NCBI GenBank assembly: GCA_016712345.1
Contig: JADJRH010000011.1
Span: forward strand, 4,030,001-4,094,000
Source: Polyangiaceae bacterium
Lineage (GTDB): Bacteria > Myxococcota_A > Polyangia > Polyangiales > Polyangiaceae
Direction: 5' to 3'
Length of the DNA stretch: 64,000 nucleotides
Shown here: positions 9,092-18,021 of the stretch, piece by piece
Layout of the letters: each line of letters begins with the position of its first letter
How positions within the stretch are numbered: position 1 is the first letter of the stretch
The notes under the pieces: generated by a model
Database searches by the model: none
What the model saw: the letters and a program-made list of their open reading frames with translations, nothing else
What the model was told of the DNA's origin: nothing
Translations under genes and position numbers: made by a program

Positions 9092-9802
9092 ATGACCCGA
9101 GTGCTTGTTGTGGAGGATGAACCGGCAATCGCCGAGTCGATTGCGTATTCGCTGCGGCGCGATGGGTACGCAGTACAAATCGCCGGCACCGTTGCCGCGG
9201 CGCTGCGTGAACTCTCGGCCGTGGATCTCGTGATTTTGGATTTGATGCTCCCCGACGGAAGCGGGTTTGAAGTGCTCGGCGTTGCGCGTCGCACCGAAGC
9301 GGCGCCCCCCGTGATCGTGCTTTCGTCGCGCGACAGCGAGGCCGATCGCGTGGCCGCGCTTGAAACAGGCGCCGACGACTACGTCACAAAACCGTTTTCA
9401 CCGCGCGAGATCGTGGCGCGCGTTCGAGCCGTGTTGCGCCGCGCGGCGAAAGGTTCTGCTCAAGCGTCAAACGGTGCGCCGCCTTCGGTTCCGCTCAGCG
9501 CGGATGAGTCCACTCGCCGCGCCACCGTTCACAATCGCCAGCTCGATCTCACACGCGTCGAGTTTGATCTGCTCGCTTGTTTGCTGGGTGCGCCGGGCCG
9601 CGTTTTCACGCGCGCTCAACTCATCGATCGCGTGTGGGGCGACGGCTTTGCGATCACCGATCGCACCATTGACTCCCACGTCAAGGGCCTTCGAAAAAAG
9701 GTCACCGAAGCCGGCGGTGACCCCGGTTTGATCGAAACCGTTCGCGGCGTGGGATACCGCGTCAGCGATCGACCATCGGGCAGCGACGAAGGCGACGCGT
9801 GA
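9092..9802 (+). CDS. OmpR/PhoB-family response regulator
   Basis: 236 aa. The receiver domain at 1-120 has VVEDE, phosphoacceptor Asp50 in VILDLMLPDGSGF and Lys in VTKPFSPRE. The winged-helix C-terminal domain contains LTRVEFDLLACLLGAPGRVFTRAQLIDRVWG and ends with VRGVGYRVSD. It overlaps the start of the downstream sensor kinase in a GTGA arrangement, so the two form a coupled two-component operon. The architecture resembles CreB, but signal and targets cannot be deduced. The Ala/Pro-rich interdomain linker is somewhat long. Confidence 0.93.
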   Translation: MTRVLVVEDEPAIAESIAYSLRRDGYAVQIAGTVAAALRELSAVDLVILDLMLPDGSGFEVLGVARRTEAAPPVIVLSSRDSEADRVAALETGADDYVTKPFSPREIVARVRAVLRRAAKGSAQASNGAPPSVPLSADESTRRATVHNRQLDLTRVEFDLLACLLGAPGRVFTRAQLIDRVWGDGFAITDRTIDSHVKGLRKKVTEAGGDPGLIETVRGVGYRVSDRPSGSDEGDA

Positions 9803-11178
9803 CGCGGCTCATTGTTTCCGCCACCGCGGCGATCGGCCTCATTCTCTTCGTCGCGTTTATCGTCGCACGCCTCATTCGATCGCGATCGCAGGGCATTAGC
9901 ATTCGCATGCAAATGTTCTTGGCGATCGCCACCATCGTGGGCGCCTTCGCTTTTGGGTTGGGACTGCTCGTCGTCGATCGCATTGAAGCGCGCGCCACGC
10001 TCCTCGCTGAAAGCGCCGCGAGCGATCAAGCCGCAGCGATCGCAACGCTCCTCGGCAACGAAATGGCGACGCGTGAAACCAAGCTCGAAACGCTCGCGCA
10101 CAACTTGGGAGCGTCGCGCGCCCCCGGCACGCCAGAAGTACACTTGGCGGTATTGAGTCCCACCAAAGAGGTGCTCTTTATCGAAGGGCCAAAACCCGAC
10201 GACCCCGGCTACATGTTTCAAACCGCACCGATCGTTGTGCGCGGTGAAACGGTGGGCTTTGTTCGCGTCGGCAAACCGACATTAAAAATTCGCCAAGTGC
10301 TCAAAGACGTCGCTCCCGCGGTGCTTGTGAGCAGCATTGTTCTGGGCATGGCCGCAGCGCTCGCGGCGATGTTGATCGGCCGAGCGATTGCGGGGCCGAT
10401 TGAAGCGCTGAGTGAATTCGCGGTGCGCGTTGCCGAAGGTGAAAAACACGCGGTGCCGCCTCCGGCAGCGGGGCGTGAAGTGCTCCGCCTCTCGCGATCG
10501 ATCGACTCCATGCGCCGCCAGATCGAAGGGCGCCCCTTCGTTGAAACGTTCGCCGCGGATCTCTCACACGAACTCAAAAATCCCGTCGCCGCCATTCGCG
10601 CGAGCGCGGAGGTGCTCGCCGACGGAGCGCTCGAAGAAAAAGAAGAAGCGAAACGCTTCGTCGGGCGCATTCAAGAAGCGACAACCCGCATTGAAGCGCT
10701 GCTCGGCGACCTGTTGTCTCTCGCACGGATTGAAGCTCGCGGCGTCGAGACAGCCGCGCGAGTCAACGTAGTCGACATTGTGCGCGAGCTTGCCGCGCGC
10801 GACCGCGACGGCGCCTCGGTGCAAACAAACCTACCCCTCATTGCCGACGTTCGAGGCGACGCCGCATGGCTCACACGCGCTGTCGACAACCTCATCGACA
10901 ACGCCGTTCGACACGGTACCGCCGGCCAGCCCATCACCATCGAAGTGAAACGCGAAGGCGGAAGCGTACACATTCAAGTTCGCAACGCCGGCACCGTCGA
11001 CAAGAACGTTGCCAAACGCCTCTTCCGGCGCTTCGTCACCACCCGCGAAGGCAAAGGCGGCACCGGGCTCGGCCTCGCCATTGTGCGCGCCATCGCCGAA
11101 GCGCATTCAGGATCGGCCACATTGGTAAGCGGCGGCCCCCCCGAGGTGGTGTTTCAGATCGAACTGCCAGAGGCGTAG
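9799..11178 (+). CDS. Membrane sensor histidine kinase
   Basis: 459 aa starting at GTG 9799, overlapping the regulator stop. Hydrophobic segments lie at about 5-25, 39-60 and 172-195, enclosing a ~110-residue extracytoplasmic sensor region. A HAMP-like segment follows, then the HisKA dimerisation domain with His257 in SHELKNP. The ATPase domain has DNLIDNAVRHG (N box) and GTGLGLAIVRAIAEAHSG (G boxes). It is the partner of the upstream OmpR-type regulator. The layout is CreC-like but the ligand is unknown. The last ~70 bp is overlapped on the other strand by the read-through end of a truncated gene. Confidence 0.92.
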   Translation: MTRLIVSATAAIGLILFVAFIVARLIRSRSQGISIRMQMFLAIATIVGAFAFGLGLLVVDRIEARATLLAESAASDQAAAIATLLGNEMATRETKLETLAHNLGASRAPGTPEVHLAVLSPTKEVLFIEGPKPDDPGYMFQTAPIVVRGETVGFVRVGKPTLKIRQVLKDVAPAVLVSSIVLGMAAALAAMLIGRAIAGPIEALSEFAVRVAEGEKHAVPPPAAGREVLRLSRSIDSMRRQIEGRPFVETFAADLSHELKNPVAAIRASAEVLADGALEEKEEAKRFVGRIQEATTRIEALLGDLLSLARIEARGVETAARVNVVDIVRELAARDRDGASVQTNLPLIADVRGDAAWLTRAVDNLIDNAVRHGTAGQPITIEVKREGGSVHIQVRNAGTVDKNVAKRLFRRFVTTREGKGGTGLGLAIVRAIAEAHSGSATLVSGGPPEVVFQIELPEA

Positions 11179-11454
11179 TTGAGTTGAGTTCGAAAGCACC
11201 TCTCGCAACCGGCTTGTCCCCTGATTATCAAAGTCGACAAGCAACACCATCAAGCAATGGGGGTACGCACGCAAAACGCCGTTGTACTCTTGTTCAAAGC
11301 TGTCCCGGATGGCTGGCCATCCACGAGCGACAGGCAAGATCTCGATGTTTCTTTCGTTCACGGCCGTTTCAAGCAAGAATCCCTGGGCGATCTGCCTGTT
11401 GGCGTCGTCTTCCGGAAGCACCCACACCTGCGGTTTGTACTTGTTCTTGCTCAT
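11107..11454 (-). pseudogene. Truncated Toprim-like partner of the AAA ATPase
   Basis: The ORF starts with ATG overlapping the ATPase stop (ATGA), so the two were an operon. The first ~80 residues have a Toprim-like arrangement, an acidic motif VWVLPEDDANRQIA and later LVDFDNQG (E ... DxD). After DFDNQG, at about 11215, the sequence becomes low quality and runs antisense into the end of the histidine kinase, so the C-terminal part of the fold is missing. This looks like a deletion junction between an accessory cassette and the two-component operon. Toprim identity is by motif only; RloB- or OLD-associated nuclease families are alternatives. Confidence 0.55.
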
Positions 11455-12565
11455 GCGCCCAAATCCCCACGAAGCAACGCGTTGATAAGTTCCCCTTTCA
11501 CACCAAGCTCGTCCAATTTCTTTGCGCGCGTCGGGTCGAGGTGGCTCTCCCGGAGCAATACAATCGTGTTTTCGTCCGAGAACCGGCGAATGGTTTCACT
11601 GTTATGGGATGTCACAAGCAGTTGCCCGCCCCCATTTTCAAATGAGCGCCGAAGAGCACTGATAAAGTGCCCCACTTCGTCAATTGCGAGATGACTGTCA
11701 GGTTCATCCCAAAAGCAGAAAATCGGGCCATAAGCGGTATTTGCCGCAAGTACGAGCGCACAGATAAAAAACACTTTTCTCCGTCGGACAGGGCAGCAAA
11801 CGGCAGCGTGTGGGACAACCGTTCGTGGCGATATTGGACTATCAGACTTCTGGTTTCGCCCCCAATAATGGGGTTTTTCACATCCCAGAAGTCGCGCATC
11901 ACCTCGTTTTTCAGGTAGCTGTCAATGAGTGCGTAGGCCGCGGGAGAATGAGCAACCAGTCCCGCAAACCAAGCGCCCAAATTCTGCACATCCCTATCAG
12001 GTTCCAGCGTCTCTTTGGACGATTCACCCGTGATGAGTGACGGGATAGGAGCAATAATGACGGAGCGCGCAAGCCACCGCTTGAACAACAACACCGGGTC
12101 GGTTTCAGACTGTTCTTGAATGATTGGCAATGCAATCATGTGCCAGTCAATTCCAAATTCGGCTCGAACTTCCGGCGACCCCTTCCACATGGAAACCCGA
12201 GCGTGCTCCCGGCTATAAACGGGTTGACCGGAAACCGTGAGTTTTTCGCCCAAAACCCGCAGCTCCCTAAACCCCGCAGGATACTCAAGCGCCAAACTGT
12301 ACTGGTAGAGTTGACCACCCAATTCAACATCCACCTCAAACCGCATCGGTCCGTCTGACCGACCCAGAAAAAAGTCTTTTGGCGTAACGAGCTGCTTCAC
12401 GCGACTCGTCCCCTGCGCAATTTTTTGCAGCAGAGTAAGCGCAAAGCTCACGGTCGACTTGCCCGCCCCGTTTTTTCCCAAAAGAAGGGCCGACGAACTG
12501 CCGCCGATGGGGAGATCGAAGTTCTCCAGACATCGAAAATTGTGGACGTAGATTCGTTTGAACAT
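11451..12565 (-). pseudogene. AAA/ABC-type ATPase (AAA_21/OLD-like), frameshifted
   Basis: The N-terminal frame (12565 to about 11770) has MFKRIYVHNFRCLENFD, Walker A GKNGAGKS (residues 30-37) and the ABC signature ALSDGEKCF. The rest of the ATPase lies in another frame (11774-11451): FICALVLAANTAYG, Walker B/D-loop CFWDEPDSHLA, then TSHNSETIRRFSDENTIVLL. One extra T in the T6 run (complement of A6, 11766-11771) would restore EKCFFICALVLAAN. So it is a 1-nt deletion, a sequencing error or a slippery site. Such ATPases paired with Toprim-like partners are typical of defence or restriction-like modules. Confidence 0.75.
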
Positions 12566-12730
12566 TGGGGCGGCGACAGCAAACGCCGCCGGGAGCGCCG
12601 TGTCAAGTCATCGGAGTTGACCCCGCCGGTTTCCCGCCGACAAATTCGGCAACCGCAGACGAAAGTCGACCGCCTTTCAACCTGAATGGCTTCGGCCAAC
12701 GCCTCCCATCCTCCATCCAATCACTTGTGG

Positions 12731-12750
12731 GCGGGGGGCAAGCCCCCCGC
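12731..12750. other. GC-rich perfect hairpin upstream of the AAA ATPase gene
   Basis: GCGGGGGGC-AA-GCCCCCCGC, a 9-bp perfect stem with a 2-nt loop, in the 281-nt gap 12566-12846. No T tract follows on either strand, so it is not a canonical terminator. It could act as a barrier between the ATPase and the converging lipoprotein transcript. Confidence 0.4.
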
Positions 12751-12846
12751 AACGCCCCCCAATGCCCTGACCGATCGATACAACTGGACACTGCCCAGCG
12801 GCCAACAGCGGCCATTGGACGCGGTAGAACGATCTACCATATCAAA

Positions 12847-13584
12847 TCAACGGCAGTTGCCGGCGCTCGTACACAACACAACATGATTAAACCCCGCATT
12901 GGTAAGCGCTTTCAGAATATCCATCATCGCGCTCGCCTTTGAAGTTTCAGGTGCGTCAATAAGAATATCGGCCAGCGCGGGGTCGCTTTCTCGGGCCTTC
13001 AATCGGTTTACAAGTTCTGCCAGCGACTGATCGGTAGGTGGCCTTGTCATCTGGAGATCCTCCCCCAACCCGGAGATGACAACTTCCGGCTCCGTACGCA
13101 GCCCAAAACGAATGGAGGTTGTCTTGAGAATGGCAAATTCAAGAAGCATCCCCGCGCCGCGCAACCTCCCTTCTGTATCCACCTGGTCAGAAGCGATAGC
13201 CGCACTCAACAACTCACCCAGACGATCCCGAACATCCCCGGGCTTGCTCGGCTCAGGCGCGTCGCACAGCTCGGCTGACTTCAACTTGGCCGGACAATAT
13301 GCCGCTCGACACGCAACAAACGTTGGAATGACCTGCCTCCGGGACGTCTTCTCACCGATCGCCTTCGTGACCGCGTCGCGACACGCTGCATCGCGAATCG
13401 CCTGAACACACGCCGTTGGTTCGGTGGCCTTGGCAAGAGGTTGGTTGAGTAACGCCGCGCAACTCTCCGGTGCCGTCGACGCGGAAACCGAGGTGCCACC
13501 CGCTTCAGAACGCCCGTTTCCACAAGAAGCCAGGGCAAGGACACACCCAACAAAGATCCCCGCGCGGGCGATCAACCACACCAT
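12847..13584 (-). CDS. Cys-rich lipoprotein with ExbD/TolR-like C-terminal segment
   Basis: 245 aa from ATG 13584. Earlier in-frame starts up to 13635 add a basic stretch that spoils the signal peptide. Lipobox LASC gives acylated Cys21. The middle is Cys-rich (PTACVQAIRDAACRDAV, VACRAAYCPAKLKSAELCD). The end, ADILIDAPETSKASAMMDILKALTNAGFNHVVL, resembles the periplasmic domain of ExbD/TolR, though the N-terminal proton-pathway helix is absent. It may be a soluble relative of that fold tethered to a membrane. No partner ExbB/TolQ gene is nearby. Confidence 0.7.
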   Translation of the reverse strand: MVWLIARAGIFVGCVLALASCGNGRSEAGGTSVSASTAPESCAALLNQPLAKATEPTACVQAIRDAACRDAVTKAIGEKTSRRQVIPTFVACRAAYCPAKLKSAELCDAPEPSKPGDVRDRLGELLSAAIASDQVDTEGRLRGAGMLLEFAILKTTSIRFGLRTEPEVVISGLGEDLQMTRPPTDQSLAELVNRLKARESDPALADILIDAPETSKASAMMDILKALTNAGFNHVVLCTSAGNCR

Positions 13585-13708
13585 GCCACGCGTTCTACCA
13601 CGTTCGCCGCGCTTGGAGGGAACCTCGCACGGCACCGCCCTGGGCAGAAGGGTTCTTCCCTCGTGTGGGCGGCGACTTTTCTACCCACAGCCGCCCTTCC
13701 TATACCCG

Positions 13709-13757
13709 TCTACCCATTCAAAAACAACGCCGCCGGCCGTGGCCTTCCAACGGCTCG
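13709..13757 (+). repeat. 49-bp direct repeat, left copy
   Basis: Begins TCTACCCATTCAAAAACAAC and ends near TTCCAACGGCTCG. About 85% identical by eye to 15744-15792 in the same orientation. The two copies bracket the DUF488 module. Confidence 0.55.
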
Positions 13758-13856
13758 CGTACATCGGAATTGCCGCAAGACATTTCTATTTTGCATTGTT
13801 GCTCAGAACAGCCCTAGTTGCCTCTGGATCGGAATCGGCAATACACCAATGACGAC

Positions 13857-14626
13857 TCACGGGTTTGGAGCGACGAAATGGAACTGCTGCGTGGTGCCGA
13901 GAAAGAAGTGCAGATCTTTTCTCATGAACTCATCGAAGTACTTCTGCCTGACCTTCGCCAGCGCCTTGAGTTCGTCGCCGTTGGTTGATCGGAGGCAGTT
14001 CCAGTAAAGAGCCCCCGCCTCCCAGTCTAGCACTTGGAGCTTGCTCCTCTTGCCCGCGATGTCCTCGAACTTGTACGAGAAGCTGTAGGGCAGCTTGTCG
14101 ATCACCTTGAACGTCTCCCGCCACGTATTGTCAGCGAAGAGATCGTATTGCTTAGTTGCATCGCGCATCTCTCGAACCTTCGCCTCATCCCAGGTTCGCT
14201 CTTCTGCCTCCCACACGAAATCTATGACGCGTTTCGGCTTGAACACGGCGAGCGAGATTGCATTGGCCTTTGCGCCGACAATCAGGTCGTCGAGGCGATC
14301 GTAGACGCGCGTGGTCTCCAGTAGGAGCTTCCGCCGCTCGCGCCAGTCGTCTTCGGTGCTCATGTGACCGACCGGCTTTTCTAGATCCGACGAGTCAAAA
14401 GGCCGGTAGGTTCAGGACGCGGGTCGGTAGTGTTGCGGACGAGCCGCACATTCAGCCAGTCATACTTTTTATATTGCTGCTCCTCATTCAGCCGGCGGAA
14501 CGGAACTGGGTAGATGCGCACCCAGGTTCCGTCCTCGCGCACGCCCGCCGTGCAGACCGTCTCGCCATATTTTCGAGACAAAGTGGGGTACGTCTTGACG
14601 GTGATGAGAATGCGCTGCTTCTCCAT
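13857..14626 (-). pseudogene. Partner protein of the DUF488 module, split by a frameshift
   Basis: Two ORFs on the minus strand look like halves of one ~255-aa protein. The N-terminal half (14626-14381) begins MEKQRILITVKTYPTLSRKYGE after a good GGGGA ribosome site. The C-terminal half (to 13857) contains WRERRKLLLETTRVYDRLDDLI ... FLGTTQQFHFVAPNP. The frame changes around 14397-14404, where one missing base in CCGGCCTTTTGAC would restore continuity (FDSSDLEKPVGHMSTEDDW). The start lies 15 nt after the upstream DUF488 gene, so they form an operon. I recall this family as a frequent neighbour of DUF488 genes but know no function. Confidence 0.65.
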
Positions 14627-14641
14627 GATGTCCCCAAACTT

Positions 14642-15574
14642 TTATAGATGTTGGGCAGTGAGATCTTTACCAGTCTGAGCTTGGAGCACTTCAGCCACGC
14701 AATGACGATGGCATTGGTTGGGCAAGTGCTCATAACAGGTTAGCGTTACGCACTCGCCAGCGTCGATCCAGGCTTGAATCCTCTTAAGCGGCTCACTCTG
14801 CCTTGGAAGCCAAGTGCGCTCGTAGTCAGCGAAAAGCGCGTCGTAGTCTGCCTGAGTATTGAGTGACCTTCGCTGCTCAGAGGCGATGCCGAGTTCCGGT
14901 AGGTGCTCGTACCGAATACCAACTCCTTCGCAGCCACGCGAGAGAGTGTTTTTTGAGAAACCGTACTTGCGACTGATGGGGTTTCGGCGGACATCGCAGA
15001 GAAGCGTGACGCCGCTTTTGAGCAGGAGGGTTAGGTAGCTTTCCAAAGAGTGGCCCTCGTAGCCAATGGTGCTTAGCGCAGCGCCGATTGTGTTGGACCG
15101 AACAGCCCTAATGCGGTCGAGCGCGGCATCGTCACCCTTGAGTACGCGTTCAGCGATTTCGCTGCGTATTGCGAAGAATGGGAAGCGGCGATATGTGTCG
15201 GCGACCAACGCATCCCCGTACAGATTGGAGTGTCGGCTTGCAAAAGCGGCAAACTGCATGTCGAGCGTGCGCGCAGTGACCTTTCGCCCTTCAGCCGTAA
15301 TCTTCCATCCGTCGCCGTCGTCTAGGAGGCCGCGCTCGATGAGCTTTCGCCGGTCTGCGTAGCATGTGAATGAAAAGGCGCCAAACTTATACGGGACGAA
15401 TTGGTAGGGGGCCTGATCCGCCGGCGACTCCTGACAAAACAGAAATAGCAGTTTCTGAAAGTCGAGCATGCTTGACGTGCCGCCGAGAGCGTCAAGGAGC
15501 TGGAGAAGCTGGCGCTGCCGCGAGAACAACATCGGCGTTGGGCGTGTGGAAGTGCGGGTAGTCAGGGCGGTCAT
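14642..15574 (-). CDS. DUF488 protein with N-terminal SocA/DUF4065-like region
   Basis: 310 aa from ATG 15574; in-frame starts at 15682 and 15532 are alternatives. Residues about 15-110 (RQRQLLQLLDALGGTSSMLDFQKLLFLFCQ ... YKFGAFSFTCYADRRKLIERGLL) resemble the Panacea/SocA (DUF4065) fold of antitoxin or proteolytic adaptors. Residues about 180-300 match DUF488: TIGYEGHSLESYLTLLL, LLCDVRRNPISRKYGFSK, and CYEHLPNQCHRHCVAEVL near the end. DUF488 proteins are often found in mobile or defence-linked islands with unknown activity. It heads a two-gene operon with the frameshifted partner. Confidence 0.78.
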   Translation of the reverse strand: MTALTTRTSTRPTPMLFSRQRQLLQLLDALGGTSSMLDFQKLLFLFCQESPADQAPYQFVPYKFGAFSFTCYADRRKLIERGLLDDGDGWKITAEGRKVTARTLDMQFAAFASRHSNLYGDALVADTYRRFPFFAIRSEIAERVLKGDDAALDRIRAVRSNTIGAALSTIGYEGHSLESYLTLLLKSGVTLLCDVRRNPISRKYGFSKNTLSRGCEGVGIRYEHLPELGIASEQRRSLNTQADYDALFADYERTWLPRQSEPLKRIQAWIDAGECVTLTCYEHLPNQCHRHCVAEVLQAQTGKDLTAQHL

Positions 15575-15743
15575 TTCACGTTTCTTGTTGCGGCGCGCCT
15601 CAACGATGTGACTGGTAGAGTCGCCTCGTTTTTGACAACGGCGCGTACACCAGTCAAAAGCTACCACGGTCCGCGCGTTCATTACAATGTCAAAACATGA
15701 CCTGAATCACTACTTCGGATATTAAAGATCTCCCTTTAACGGA

Positions 15744-15792
15744 TCTACCCACTCAAAAACAACGCCGTCGGCCCTGCCCCTCCAACGGCCCG
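15744..15792 (+). repeat. 49-bp direct repeat, right copy
   Basis: Begins TCTACCCACTCAAAAACAAC and ends CCAACGGCCCG; pairs with 13709-13757. It lies 60 bp downstream of the open frame of the DUF488 gene, so the pair could mark the ends of an inserted module or be a dispersed intergenic repeat. Confidence 0.55.
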
Positions 15793-15881
15793 TTTCTGGA
15801 TATGACGTTTTTCGTCATAGGCCCCGATGTTCGTGCACGCGGCAGGCCGGATCTGGGCTATATCCGCCGCGGAGGACATCT

Positions 15882-16181
15882 ATGAGCTTCGGTCGAAATC
15901 CCTACGTATCCAAGGCGCAAGCGGCCGAGCAAAAGGCTCTGGACGCGCAGGACGACGACACTCGAACGCGCGCCTACCGCGACGCCGCCCACCAGTGGGA
16001 TCGCGCGGCCGAGCGGGAGAAGCCAGGCAAATACCGCGCGGAATATGAAAGAAACGCTATCCGCAACCGCGAGCTGGCGGATGGTGAGTCTCGCACCTCT
16101 GAGCCCGCCGGCAACACAGCTCCGGCGAAGGCACCTTTTGGCGCGTTGGTCGTGCCTACCGATCCCCGTTTTTTGAATTGA
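15882..16181 (+). CDS. Small hydrophilic protein, 99 aa
   Basis: ATG 15882 sits 8 nt after a clear GGAGGA ribosome site. The product is highly charged and helical in its first 70 residues (SKAQAAEQKALDAQDDDTRTRAYRDAAHQWDRAAERE) and ends with a Pro/Ala-rich tail. No signal peptide or membrane segment. The repeated AxxxA/charged pattern suggests a helical bundle or coiled coil. Family not recognised. The strong ribosome site supports translation. Confidence 0.65.
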   Translation: MSFGRNPYVSKAQAAEQKALDAQDDDTRTRAYRDAAHQWDRAAEREKPGKYRAEYERNAIRNRELADGESRTSEPAGNTAPAKAPFGALVVPTDPRFLN

Positions 16182-16313
16182 CACCTCTGCGACGCTTGAC
16201 GGGCCGGCAAACGGGGCCCCGCCCCACGTATTCCACACGCGGAGAGGTACACATAGCCATGTTGTCAGATTGGTAATATCGCCCGTCGGACAAAGGGGTG
16301 TTAGCCTTTGCGC

Positions 16314-16835
16314 GTGTCCGACGCGAATCAAAGCTCAAAGACGCCGTTGTTCATATTGGGTGCGATCGCGCTGAGCATCGCCGGCATTGGGATGGGCGCC
16401 TATTTCGCGCTCGGCGCAAAAGGGGAACCTGTCGGCAACATCGTTCTGACGGACAGTGCGCCTTCGCTCAAATTCAACTTGGCAAAAGCGAGCACGCTTT
16501 CGTTTCGGCTCGACGCAACGCTTCCCGCGCCTACCAATGAAAACAGCTCTCGGGCAACTCGAAACGCCGTTTACGACACGCTTGGTGAGTCAAACCTTAC
16601 CGTGACAGATTCATACCAAGGGCGCGCTCCCCGCGTCGCGCAGTGCGCCGCGTACGATGGGCGTTTCGTGTCGGCGAGCGACACAAAGACCGAAGTCGCG
16701 GTGCAGGGTATTCCACTCAAGTGCACATTCACCGGCGCCGAGCCGGGAGAGCACACGCTCACCGCAACGGTCATCTGGGCGCGGGGGGTCACGGCGCGCT
16801 CCGCCGTCCTTGAGGTTCGTGCGGAGGCGCCGTAA
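16314..16835 (+). CDS. Membrane-anchored extracytoplasmic protein
   Basis: 173 aa from GTG 16314 (MSDANQSSKTP); a TTG at 16308 would add two residues. One N-terminal transmembrane segment (about 13-35, LFILGAIALSIAGIGMGAYFALG) is followed by a soluble domain with beta-rich character. That domain has two Cys (AQCAAYDGRF and PLKCTFTGAEPGEHTLTATV) placed as in an Ig-like or disulfide-bonded sandwich. No catalytic motif. Expressed alone; the downstream gap 16836-17104 holds only short repeats. Confidence 0.65.
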   Translation: MSDANQSSKTPLFILGAIALSIAGIGMGAYFALGAKGEPVGNIVLTDSAPSLKFNLAKASTLSFRLDATLPAPTNENSSRATRNAVYDTLGESNLTVTDSYQGRAPRVAQCAAYDGRFVSASDTKTEVAVQGIPLKCTFTGAEPGEHTLTATVIWARGVTARSAVLEVRAEAP

Positions 16836-16842
16836 CGCATTC

Positions 16843-16866
16843 GATGGGTAGATGGGTAGATGGGTA
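16843..16866 (+). repeat. Three tandem GATGGGTA octamers
   Basis: GATGGGTA is repeated three times directly after the stop of the preceding gene. About 10 bp further is the palindrome CCGCACATGTGCGG. The 269-nt gap 16836-17104 has no other recognisable feature. Confidence 0.7.
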
Positions 16867-17104
16867 GATCGCCGCCGCACATGTGCGGAGCACGCGGAGC
16901 CCATGTGCGCTCGCGCAATAAACGCGGATTTCGCCTGAGCGTGCGAACGGTGTTCTTGCGGAGTTTCACCGGTCAAAACGCTCAGATTGGACGGCGGCGG
17001 CATTTGGACACGGAACATCGTCGGGTGGGCGCACAGGTCGGCGCGGTTATTGATGGGGCGAAGTAGAGTCGAGCGTCACCACCTCGGTGACTGGAGAATT
17101 GAAC

Positions 17105-18021
17105 ATGAACACATCAGGACAGGCCGACAGCGTTGCGGGGAGAATGCTCTGCGCGAGCGCACTCGCCTACTCTATTCCAACCTCACCGAGCGTGCTTCCC
17201 GCATCGGGAATTAGCCTACCCGAGACGGCTCCGTATTACGCGGGAGTGGGATACACGGCACTTCCAATGATGATCAAGAAAGGGCTTGGCGCCTGCACGC
17301 TTGGCGTCAATGAGGATGGGATTATTCTCGCGTTTGAGGGCACGGTGTTCACCGATGACTGGCAATGGTTGAATGACATGCTCGTGGCGACAGAACCCGC
17401 GTGGGGTGTTAAAGGGTTGGTCAGTAGCGGCTTTTACGGCGATGTGAAGGATATTCTCGACCCGATTGTGACCAACGTCAAAAGTCTCATGGCCCAACAC
17501 CCCAGTCTACCGCTCATCATTACGGGGCATAGCAAGGGAGCAAGCATGGCGCCTATCGCGGCTTGTTCGCTCTGGCAAACCATCAGATCCAGGCGTCGGC
17601 ACTCTACCTCTTCGCGGCGCCTGCACCTGGGGATGGAACCTTCGCCGAGAACTTCAACACGCTTTTCCCAAACACGTTTAGCTTCCAGAATTTCGGAGAC
17701 ATTGTTCCGCTGCTGCCGCCGTCGCATGCCCACGTTTCACAGCTTGCCGCGTTCGCGCCCACCGACTTGATCAAGGGGGCGATCGAAGCGGCGGGCGTTT
17801 TCGGTTACATGCCGGTAGGTCAGATCTCCGTGATTGAGAGCCCCTCAAACAGGGTGTATCCAAAGCCTACACCCATCACCCCTGCGCTGGCGCACGCGCA
17901 GTTCAAAGCGGCCGGCACGCTGCTCCAAGCGAGCGATTGGACCGGCCTCGGTAACGCCCACTCCCATGCCTGCGGGTATGGGTATATGGGTTCGCTTTGC
18001 CCCGCGCTTTGCTCGGCCTAG
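17105..18021 (+). pseudogene. Class 3 (Fungal-type) lipase, frameshifted
   Basis: ATG 17105 follows GGAG. The N-terminal frame reads to LPLIITGHSKGASMAPIAA, which contains the nucleophile elbow GHSKG with the preceding hydrophobic strand. The frame then fails; a one-nt insertion near 17566 (gcg gct ttg ttc gct) gives IAALFALANHQIQASALYLFAAPAPGDGTFA and continues to 18021. The C-terminal part holds the expected Asp (FGDIVPLLP) and a late His (NAHSHACGYGY). The stop TAG is provided by the first bases of the adjacent repeat element. Either a recent pseudogene or a sequencing error. Confidence 0.75.
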
